From Coprococcus_C hominis (GTDB lineage Bacteria; Bacillota; Clostridia; Lachnospirales; Lachnospiraceae), in assembly GCF_020687505.1 (NCBI RefSeq), contig NZ_JAJEQT010000007.1: 64,000 nucleotides of DNA; one strand, given 5' to 3'. This document shows, in pieces, positions 1 to 6,678 of the stretch (the first letter of the stretch is position 1; every line of letters starts with the position of its first letter). The notes under the pieces were generated by a model, which saw only the letters and a list, made by a program, of their open reading frames with translations, was not told the DNA's origin and did no database searches. Position numbers and translations under genes: made by a program.

Positions 1-725
1 AGCACCGTAGAAACCACAGGTCTGTTATGCTCTGACCTCCATGCTCTCCGCACGGATATATACGGAGTAGGTGCGTCCAGGAATACACAATCCCATTGCA
101 GTCCAAGCGCCTCCTCCCGGCGAAGCCCGGAATACAAGCAAATCATAATGAACAAATAGGGAGGCAGCCCCTTGACTGTATCCAGCAACACCTCAACCTG
201 CTGGTCGGTTAATGCGTCTTTCTTCTTCGTTGGCCTTCCGCCCTTTGCAGATATTCCAACACAAGGATTATAGCTAATCAGCTCACTACGCTCTGCCGAG
301 TAAAAAATACATTTGATGAGCATATTTACCGTATTGTATAAGCCCTCCGATTTTTTGGTCAGCGGCACAAGTGCCAGACGAATATCATCTGCGGTCACTT
401 CCTCCATATACATATCACCTAAAGGCTTAATGATATAATTTCTCATGTCAGAGGTATAGCCCTTCATCGTAGCTGAAGATACCTTTGCTGATTGCATTAG
501 CAGCCATTTCTCGCAATACTCAGCAACCGTGGGATGCTTCCGCCGGAAAATAATCTCCTCAACCTGCTTCTTCGCTGCCAGCTGCTTTTCATACAGTTCT
601 TCACAGGTGGACGCATACAAACTGACCTGCTTGCCATCCGCATCCAAAATTCGAGTTCGATAATACAAGGTTCCCTTTCTCGTAACGGTTCCGTACTGCG
701 GAACACTCCTATTTTTCTTTGCCAT
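1..725 (-). CDS. Tyrosine recombinase (integrase), C-terminus cut by window edge
   Basis: The frame is open from ATG at 725 to the window edge (241 codons), preceded by a GGAAATCAAT ribosome site. It begins MAKKNRSVPQYGTVT and is clearly a paralogue of the integrase immediately upstream. Shared stretches include YYRTR, DADGK, EYCEKWLLMQS, DDI.LALVP, GLPPY and the first catalytic arginine in YSGLRREEALGLQW. The HxxR and active-site Tyr segment lies beyond position 1, so completeness cannot be judged. It is either a second integrase of the same element or the integrase of a neighbouring element integrated in tandem. N-terminal AP2-like arm-binding and SAM-like core-binding regions are inferred from the family. 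Confidence 0.88.
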   Translation of the reverse strand, partial: MAKKNRSVPQYGTVTRKGTLYYRTRILDADGKQVSLYASTCEELYEKQLAAKKQVEEIIFRRKHPTVAEYCEKWLLMQSAKVSSATMKGYTSDMRNYIIKPLGDMYMEEVTADDIRLALVPLTKKSEGLYNTVNMLIKCIFYSAERSELISYNPCVGISAKGGRPTKKKDALTDQQVEVLLDTVKGLPPYLFIMICLYSGLRREEALGLQWDCVFLDAPTPYISVRRAWRSEHNRPVVSTV

Positions 726-815
726 ATTGATTTCCTTTCTTGATAATGAGCGTCGTTTACAACTTACACCCCCGTTTTATCAGAAAGCACGAATTTAATC
801 AAAGATACGGATTAG

Positions 816-850
816 GGAAAACAAAGAGCGAGACATCCTTGCCTCGCTCT
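816..850 (-). terminator. Rho-independent terminator after integrase
   Basis: An 8-bp perfect stem (AGAGCGAG with CTCGCTCT, arms 825-832 and 843-850) lies about 30 bp past the integrase stop. On the minus strand it is followed by the T-rich run TTTGTTTT. It separates the complete integrase from the next integrase gene. Confidence 0.8.
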
Positions 851-882
851 TACTGCTTATGATATTCCATTACTTCTGTGCT

Positions 883-2103
883 TTAGGATCGAACACCATC
901 CCACTGAGCAAATGCGCCACCCATACTTTTAACCAGCTCGTCCGGTCGATTGTATTTGACCTTGGCATAGATGTCCATTGTAATCTTGCTACTCTCATGA
1001 CCTGCCAGATATTGAACCGTTTTGGGGTCTACCGACGAATGGATCAGGTTCGTGATATATGTGTGCCGAAGCTGATGGGGTGTTACCTCGAAGTCCAGAC
1101 TGTAAACTACTTTCCCATTATGAGCGGCCTTTTCTCCCAAAACAGGCGTGACCGTATGCCTGACCCTTTTTCCATCTTCATACCGGTAATAACTCCGCTC
1201 CTTAACTGTTCTGGTAACGATGTACTGCCAGAGCCGCTTAAACTGCGTGTAGGACAATGGATCGCCATCCCGATTTGGAACAACATACTCCGAAGTGGAA
1301 TTTGCCTTTGCTTCTCTCAGACAGTCTGCCAAGCAGATGGGGAGAGGAATGTTTCTCTCCGCTGCCTTTGTTTTCAATTCATCAAGAATGACCGGTCGGT
1401 TGCTTTCTGTGTGCCATGCCCTTCGTACTGTTAGGTATGGAGTATCCGTATCAAGATATACAGAATCCCATTGCAGGGCGAGGATTTCTTCTCTCCGCAA
1501 TCCTGCATACAGACCAAGCATCACAAATACATACGGCGGAAGCCCTTGAATGGCATCCAATAAGCGGGCTGCCTGCTCATCTGTCAGAGCTTCTTTTTCT
1601 TTCTGCGGAACTCCTCCGCCTTTTGAGGTCAGATAGACTGTTGGATTTTTCTCAATGACCCTGCTTTCCTTTGCTGCCCGGAAAATAGATTTGTAAAGGA
1701 CAACCACCGACTTATAAACCGAAGCCGATTTTTGGGAAACAGGAACGAGGGCAAGCTGGATGTCATCCAAAGTCACATCCGCCATCCGCATATCTCCCAA
1801 TTCTTTGATAATGTGCCTTCTGACTTTAGATGTATAGTCGGTCATTGTAGTAGCTCGTACATGAACCGACTGCATCAGCAGCCATTTCTCACAGTAGTCT
1901 GCAACGGTGGGAGACTTTCGACAAAATGTATCATTGTCGATCTGCTCCAACGCATTCAGTTCCTTATCATATAATTCTTCAGGTGTCCTTGCATAAAGGG
2001 CCACCAATTTTCCATCTGCATCCTGAACTCTTGTCCTGTAATAGTCAAGACCGTTCAGCGTAACTGTACCGTATTGTGGAATCGCTCGTTTTCTATTTGC
2101 CAA
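883..2103 (-). CDS. int: Tyrosine recombinase, ICE integrase
   Basis: A complete 406-residue phage-type integrase that would cut and rejoin attL/attR or the circular attP with the host target. The catalytic set is visible: Arg in YAGLRREEILALQW (about residue 205), the HxxR box in TPHQLRHTY, and the nucleophile Tyr in SSKITMDIYAK near the C-terminus. The N-terminal part has the usual arm-binding and SAM-like core-binding layout. I choose the TTG at 2103 rather than the upstream GTG at 2112, because AGGAGG sits 8 nt before the TTG and the product then starts MANRKRAIPQYG, aligning with the start of the neighbouring paralogue. The excisionase-like gene lies just upstream on the same strand, as is usual for this family. 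Confidence 0.95.
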   Translation of the reverse strand: MANRKRAIPQYGTVTLNGLDYYRTRVQDADGKLVALYARTPEELYDKELNALEQIDNDTFCRKSPTVADYCEKWLLMQSVHVRATTMTDYTSKVRRHIIKELGDMRMADVTLDDIQLALVPVSQKSASVYKSVVVLYKSIFRAAKESRVIEKNPTVYLTSKGGGVPQKEKEALTDEQAARLLDAIQGLPPYVFVMLGLYAGLRREEILALQWDSVYLDTDTPYLTVRRAWHTESNRPVILDELKTKAAERNIPLPICLADCLREAKANSTSEYVVPNRDGDPLSYTQFKRLWQYIVTRTVKERSYYRYEDGKRVRHTVTPVLGEKAAHNGKVVYSLDFEVTPHQLRHTYITNLIHSSVDPKTVQYLAGHESSKITMDIYAKVKYNRPDELVKSMGGAFAQWDGVRS

Positions 2104-2187
2104 TTCCTCCACCTCCTAAAAAAGATCTCCAGCGCTGTACCTTTGTTTTATCAGGCATCCCTGATTCCATCAAGGATACGGACCTGC

Positions 2188-2415
2188 TCACGATCTTCCG
2201 CGAGGCTTGCGGTAAGTGGTGCTTCTTTCAACAGGCTTTGCCCTGTGCGTACATTTTGCAATATACTCCTGGAGACCTGCCGCAGTAAAATACACACAGC
2301 CATTCTGAACATACTGTACATAAGAGATCAGGCCGTTGTTACGGGCGGCATCCAGCGTTGCGATGCTGATTCCTAGGATTTCAGCAGCTTCTTTTCGTGT
2401 AATGAGTTTTTCCAT
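2188..2415 (-). CDS. xis: Small excisionase-like HTH protein
   Basis: A 75-residue protein with a MerR/excisionase-type winged helix: MEKLITRKEAAEILGIS followed by TLDAARNNGLISYV and a tail rich in basic residues. It is probably the directionality factor that bends att DNA and favours excision by the adjacent integrase. The start at 2415 is preferred because GGAGGG lies 10 nt upstream. A long perfect-arm palindrome lies just upstream (2458-2516). Function is inferred from the fold and from its position next to int; a general regulator is also possible. Confidence 0.75.
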   Translation of the reverse strand: MEKLITRKEAAEILGISIATLDAARNNGLISYVQYVQNGCVYFTAAGLQEYIAKCTHRAKPVERSTTYRKPRGRS

Positions 2416-2457
2416 AGTCCATATTCCCTCCAATCTGCCAAGGTTATCATCGTGCTT

Positions 2458-2516
2458 TCAAAATCACATGAATACGCTGGCAGCCGAAACTGCCAGCGCA
2501 TGGTATCTGATTTTGA
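2458..2516. repeat. Long interrupted palindrome upstream of xis
   Basis: Nested inverted repeats: outer arms TCAAAATCA (2458-2466) and TGATTTTGA (2508-2516), and inner arms CGCTGGCAG (2475-2483) and CTGCCAGCG (2490-2498) around a 6-nt loop. No T-run follows on either strand, so a simple terminator is unlikely. It sits about 40 bp before the excisionase start and could be an operator, a structured leader or a recombination/transfer site. Confidence 0.8.
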
Positions 2517-2519
2517 ATA

Positions 2520-2960
2520 GAAAATGACCACCTAAGAAAGTAATCGCTTCATATTTTAATATGACTCAATTCTCGTCACATTTGCCACGCAACCCTGACG
2601 CTGGGAACATAGCAGGTCTCCGCTGGCGCGGTTGTCATAACTCCGCAGCGTCGTTTTACTCGTGCGCCGCAGGGTTCCCCCCAAGTCTTTAGGAGGCCGT
2701 GAGGAAGTATCTTTAAGCCCCCGTGCAGTCCTCGCGCCGGATCTGCCACCATCCGTTTTGTGAAATCGTAGATCGCTCCGAAACAGCTCTATTCATCACC
2801 TCCCTGACTGCTCCATCTTCGCGGCGTTCCACACTCGCTCGTACACGGGTTATGTACCTGTTATGCTGTCTATGAAATTGTCAAAGTGCTGTTGAAGGGA
2901 GAAAACTTGTCCTTCTATTAACTCTGACAAAAAGAGCAAAAAACGAGCGCACCAAACGAA
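2520..2960. other. Non-coding stretch between sigma-like gene and xis
   Basis: About 440 bp without a convincing gene. The middle (2580-2800) is markedly GC-rich and contains short inverted repeats such as AACCCTG/CAGGGTT. On the minus strand one frame stays open for about 75 codons to a TAA at about 2553, but it has no good start codon with a ribosome site. TTGACA occurs at about 2880 (minus strand) without a clear -10. I make no functional claim; an origin of transfer or a regulatory RNA is conceivable. Confidence 0.5.
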
Positions 2961-2966
2961 ACTTTT

Positions 2967-3380
2967 TCAAAAATACTTTGTCAGCTGTTTCAACCCACGC
3001 CGGATACTGTCTCGGACACGGCTTGGATCTACACCCTCCGCCGAGGCAATTTCGCTCACACGCATACCCAGGTAATACCGGGCATAGATTCGCTTAGCTT
3101 GCTTCTCCGGCAGAGTCATCACAGCGGCATAGAGCTTCTCCCTCAGCTGTTTTTCCTCCAAAATCATTTCTGGTGTCTGAGGTTTCAGCAGGATAGCATT
3201 CTCAATACCGTTGTCGCAGTCCAGGGAGTAGTATGCCTTATAGCGATACATTCTCCGGTCATAGGCAGCTTCTGCACGCTCAGCGTCACGGATCGCCTCC
3301 AGCACATCTTCGGTTACTTCTACAAAGTGATCGGTTTTATAAATATCGGGATACAGATCCCGGAGATTGACTTTTTTCAT
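2967..3380 (-). CDS. Sigma-70 region-4-like regulator, copy 1
   Basis: A 137-residue protein starting MKKVNLRDLYPD with GGAGG six nt before the ATG. The C-terminal half (LPEKQAKRIYARYYLGMRVSEIA, split here as LPEKQAKRIYA and RYYLGMRVSEIA) followed by GVDPSRVRDSIRRGLKQL is a classical sigma region 4 helix-turn-helix. A region 2 core is not evident, so it is probably a sigma-like activator of ICE genes rather than a full sigma factor. A near-identical copy lies at 12,225-12,638, and both are preceded by the same leader of micro-ORF plus hairpin. Family members of this kind are common in Tn1549-type elements; the target promoters are unknown. Confidence 0.8.
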   Translation of the reverse strand: MKKVNLRDLYPDIYKTDHFVEVTEDVLEAIRDAERAEAAYDRRMYRYKAYYSLDCDNGIENAILLKPQTPEMILEEKQLREKLYAAVMTLPEKQAKRIYARYYLGMRVSEIASAEGVDPSRVRDSIRRGLKQLTKYF

Positions 3381-3483
3381 CGTGTACCTCCATTTCAATT
3401 CACGGGTAGTTAACGGGTGAATCGAATGGAGGCGGAGACCGGCAGCGGTAACAAACCGCTCGTCTATCTAAAAAACGGCAAGC

Positions 3484-3517
3484 AAAAACGCCAGCTCCCC
3501 ACAAAGGGATACTGGCG
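3484..3517 (-). terminator. Attenuator-like hairpin before sigma-like gene, copy 1
   Basis: On the minus strand CGCCAG pairs with CTGGCG (3512-3517 and 3489-3494), reinforced by an inner CCC/GGG stem, and is followed by TTTTTG. It lies between the micro-ORF stop (3546) and the sigma-like gene start (3380), so it would stop or attenuate transcription into that gene. The same hairpin is conserved in the second cassette at 12,747-12,775. Confidence 0.75.
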
Positions 3518-3545
3518 CGACAAGAAAACCTATGATTATACTGGT

Positions 3546-3653
3546 TTACACAGATTGATAATACCGATATAAAAACATAATGCCCCGGTGGCGGGGCAAG
3601 GCTTTTTTTAACTGATGTAACTCATGGGTATTGTGAACCACTAACACAGACAT
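3546..3653 (-). CDS. Micro-ORF (35 aa) in leader of sigma-like gene, copy 1
   Basis: ATG at 3653 is preceded by AGGAGG with 8 nt spacing, a near-ideal ribosome site. The product begins MSVLVVHNTHELHQLKKAL and ends at TAA. A homologous ORF exists in the second cassette (12,804-12,914). There the shared core HN.H(D/E)LHQLKKAL, an RG pair and a final R.Y.S(I/V) are kept while the DNA has diverged, suggesting selection on the peptide. Placed upstream of an attenuator hairpin and the sigma-like gene, it looks like a leader peptide whose translation could control read-through. Not a family I recognise. Confidence 0.65.
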   Translation of the reverse strand: MSVLVVHNTHELHQLKKALPRHRGIMFLYRYYQSV

Positions 3654-3715
3654 GACGGCATCCTCCTAAAATGCCGCCCCTGCTGATTGCATGAGGGTCG
3701 TCGGGTTTCTGCTTT

Positions 3716-3755
3716 TCGCAAAAAGAAACGGCGGCTCTGTTTTTTCAAAGCCGCC
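3716..3755 (-). terminator. Terminator-like hairpin in leader, copy 1
   Basis: Perfect 7-bp stem GGCGGCT/AGCCGCC (3730-3736 and 3749-3755), followed on the minus strand by GTTTCTTTTT. It lies between the promoter at 3837-3869 and the micro-ORF, so transcripts from that promoter meet it first. Confidence 0.7.
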
Positions 3756-3836
3756 TCAAAAGTGCATAACAATATAGTCACTGTACGACGGCTTTTTTTC
3801 TTTTGCCATCGTGCGGCAACTCTTACTCTTTTTCTT

Positions 3837-3869
3837 ATCTTAACAGCTAATTCTCACAGAAATGTCACC
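3837..3869 (-). promoter_or_regulatory. Promoter with 11-bp-period response-regulator box (leader of sigma cassette 1)
   Basis: On the minus strand GTGACATTTCT is followed directly by GTGAGAATT, two GTGA half-sites 11 bp apart, and then exactly 10 bp downstream by the -10 box TAAGAT (3837-3842). The same arrangement with the same 10-bp spacing precedes the ABC operon (10,040) and the response-regulator gene (11,888). Inferred to be bound by the OmpR-type regulator encoded at 11,179-11,865. Confidence 0.7.
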
Positions 3870-3935
3870 AACACACTCCATCTGAATAAAATAATAAGCT
3901 GAAACCTCATAAATCTGCGAGGTTTTTCATTTTTA

Positions 3936-3968
3936 GAAAAGCCGAGAGGGAAGAAACCTCCCGGCTTT
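3936..3968 (-). terminator. Terminator of the FtsX-type ABC operon
   Basis: AAAGCCG pairs with CGGCTTT with an additional GAGG/CCTC inner stem, about 55 bp past the stop of the last permease gene, and the minus strand continues TTTTC. A second hairpin (AAACCTC/GAGGTTT, 3902-3925) follows. Confidence 0.75.
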
Positions 3969-4024
3969 CATTCAATTCATACATCCTCTAACCTGTTCTA
4001 TCGTCTTTGCAAAGACCTCCAGAT

Positions 4025-6658
4025 TTACTCCGAAGTCCTCAGCCGCTCCACCACAGTTCCCTTGTTAAAGAAGTGGAGAACGATCAGCGGAATAACCGCA
4101 GCCAACAGCAGATAAAGCACACCAATGACCATAACAGGAACCAATGTAATGTTCAGAGTAAAGAACCACATGGAAGGTCCGTTCAAAGCGCTCTTTAGCA
4201 CTGTGACTGCCAGGATCGCTGCGACTGCTCCGCCGATAATGTCCGCACCTACGGCATAGTAGATGCCCTCATAGACCATCAGGCGGCGAAGCTGCTTGCC
4301 GGTCATACCAATGCTCTGCATGGTGGCAAACTCATGGCGGCGGGTAATGATGTTGGTAATAATCATGTTGGTAAAATTAATCAGGCCTGCAAAGGCCATG
4401 ATGCAGCCAATCAGACCGCCGATAACCAGAATCATGCTGCGGACCGAATCAAGCTGCTCTTTCAACAGCTTGGTGGAAGTATAGGCAACCGAAGTATTTT
4501 CACTCACATAGCTGCTCAAGAATTCTTCCATCTGCGGCTGCAAGGCTTCATCCACATTGAATCCATAAGTCAGCAGCGTGGGAGCGTCATAGATTTCCTT
4601 AAATACAGTGTCCGGCAGATATACAAAAGGAGCATCAGCGGCGATGTGCGCCTGGGCGGTGGTACCTGTCGGCGTTTCGGTTTCTGTTCCCACGAGAACC
4701 GCTTTTGCAAGAATGGTGCTGGTTTTGACCAGTTCCCCATCCTTGTAGAAGGAAATGCTCTCTCCAACCTGTAACTGATCGGTCAGCGGAGTGTTCCTTG
4801 GTTCCTCTGTCAGTTTGTCCATGGGGCAGCCAATAATGACATATTCTCCGGTAGCCATTTTCTGCGTTAGGGTTTCAGCATCTTTTTCGCCTTCAAAAAT
4901 ACGCATATCCGCCCAGAAATTTTCGGAGGCTCCCATCACATTACCAAAATAGCGCCTTTCGGTATCAGAACTGGTGTATAAGCTGTATCCCTGATAGCTT
5001 TGATTTACGACGCCTTCTTCCTCATGGAATAGCTCTATGCCGCTTAAATCTTCAAACCCATAGTCAACCAGCACATTTCTATCGTCTTTTGTATTTCGGT
5101 AAAGATAGCGTTCATCCTCAACTCCGGGCTGTCCGGCAATCAGATCCACTGCCTGCTGTGAGAGCGTATCTTCATGGTGCTGAACGCTTTCCATTACATT
5201 AAATGCGGCGGAGTTATAGACATTAAAATCTGTTCTGGTGACACGGTTTACCCACTTTTCTTCATCAAGGCTTTGCGTCACGATGATGATAGAGTTAAAC
5301 AGGACAATGCACAGAAGCAGGGAAATAATGATAAACGCTGAACGCCGACGATTGCGCCCCAGGTTGGAAAAGGCCATACGGGACAGCTTTACCCCATTGG
5401 TACGCTTGGCACTTCTCTTTTTATAGGCATTCTGCTCGGTGTAGCGGATCGCCTCCAGAGGAGAAATCTTTGCCGCCTTTTTTGCAGGCTTCCGGGTGCT
5501 GATAAACACGGTCAGGATTGTAAAGAGAGCGGCAATAACAAAGATCAGAGGCGAGGTCGATACGGATGTACCAACCATAGAGTATTCAAGGTTAATGATC
5601 TCTGTTACGATAGGAAGCAGCACCCATCCGGCAAAGAAACCGGCGATCAGACCAATAGGCAGCCCAATCAGCGTGAGCCAGACCGCCTGACGGTTCACAA
5701 TGCCCTTGATCTGCCGTGTGGAAGTTCCAATCGTCCGCAGCAGACCGTATTGCCGAACATCCTGCATCACGGAAATATCAAAGATATTGTAGATCAGCAG
5801 GTATCCGCACACGACAAACATCAGGATAAACACAACGGCGAACACGATAGACTCTGATGAAGTCAATCCTTGGGACATTTGGTTTTCAGAGGCGAGAATG
5901 AAATTGTCTGCGCCCATATCCTCTGGATTGCCGCCAATGGAGTAAACGAACTCATTCAACTGCTGCTGAACATTTGCTTTATTCTTCAGCACGACATCAG
6001 AAAAAGTAACGCCGGACATTTCATGATCTACCGCATAAGTGTTCTGAACCACATCGGGGTTTTCCTTTATAAACTGCTCTGAAACAGTCGCAACGCTCAC
6101 AGAGTCATTGCTTGCTTCCCACCAGCCGGAAAGCACCATATCATAATGATAAGTTTTCCCACGCAGTTCAAATTCCAACGGAACCTCTGTGCCGATCTCA
6201 GGTTCTACACCCAGCGCCTTCAGCGCCAGATCCGTGGTGGCGATCTCATTCGCTTTCTCCGGTGCAGCTCCGTGAGTAGGCACACAGAAGGTCAGCTCCT
6301 GCTGCACACTGTCCGCATAATTGATCTCAATGGAATGGCTGGAAGTATTGCTTGCATAGCCAATGATACGCCGGTGGCCTGCCTGCTCCACAAAATCGCT
6401 GTTTACAAGCTGCTCGTACTGTTCCTCCGTCATATATCCTAAAGTGCCATCCGCCTTGCTGCCTTTCTGCATTTGCAGAGAGAGCTGGATGGAGGACGCC
6501 ATATTGAACGCCAGGGAAGTGATAGAGGTAAATAGGAAAGCAGTAAGGATAATTGCCAACAGTGCAGCCAGATTGCGGACCTTATTCTTCTTAAAATAGC
6601 GTTTGGATAGCTTGGTAATCACTTTGGAATTATTGTTGCCAAATAAAATATCATTCAT
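4025..6658 (-). CDS. FtsX-family ABC transporter permease (distal)
   Basis: An 877-residue membrane protein with the two-module FtsX/MacB layout. There is an N-terminal membrane segment (about residues 30-55), a large extracytoplasmic domain, three helices near residues 260-380 with QYGLLRTIGTSTRQIK, then a second set (INF..MIITNIITRRHEFATMQSIGM, broken by the membrane edge) and two C-terminal helices. It is paralogous to the next permease, both starting MNDILFGNNN. The ATG at 6658 is chosen over 6670 to match that start. With the ATPase at 9342 and the adjacent two-component genes it forms a peptide-antibiotic-resistance or envelope-stress type exporter. Substrate unknown. Confidence 0.9.
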   Translation of the reverse strand: MNDILFGNNNSKVITKLSKRYFKKNKVRNLAALLAIILTAFLFTSITSLAFNMASSIQLSLQMQKGSKADGTLGYMTEEQYEQLVNSDFVEQAGHRRIIGYASNTSSHSIEINYADSVQQELTFCVPTHGAAPEKANEIATTDLALKALGVEPEIGTEVPLEFELRGKTYHYDMVLSGWWEASNDSVSVATVSEQFIKENPDVVQNTYAVDHEMSGVTFSDVVLKNKANVQQQLNEFVYSIGGNPEDMGADNFILASENQMSQGLTSSESIVFAVVFILMFVVCGYLLIYNIFDISVMQDVRQYGLLRTIGTSTRQIKGIVNRQAVWLTLIGLPIGLIAGFFAGWVLLPIVTEIINLEYSMVGTSVSTSPLIFVIAALFTILTVFISTRKPAKKAAKISPLEAIRYTEQNAYKKRSAKRTNGVKLSRMAFSNLGRNRRRSAFIIISLLLCIVLFNSIIIVTQSLDEEKWVNRVTRTDFNVYNSAAFNVMESVQHHEDTLSQQAVDLIAGQPGVEDERYLYRNTKDDRNVLVDYGFEDLSGIELFHEEEGVVNQSYQGYSLYTSSDTERRYFGNVMGASENFWADMRIFEGEKDAETLTQKMATGEYVIIGCPMDKLTEEPRNTPLTDQLQVGESISFYKDGELVKTSTILAKAVLVGTETETPTGTTAQAHIAADAPFVYLPDTVFKEIYDAPTLLTYGFNVDEALQPQMEEFLSSYVSENTSVAYTSTKLLKEQLDSVRSMILVIGGLIGCIMAFAGLINFTNMIITNIITRRHEFATMQSIGMTGKQLRRLMVYEGIYYAVGADIIGGAVAAILAVTVLKSALNGPSMWFFTLNITLVPVMVIGVLYLLLAAVIPLIVLHFFNKGTVVERLRTSE

Positions 6659-6678
6659 GTTGTTCACCACCTTTGCCT

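Noticed and set aside
2553..2790. Open minus-strand frame of about 75 codons in the GC-rich block
   Set aside because: No acceptable start codon with ribosome site and low-complexity basic composition; kept only as an unexplained region.
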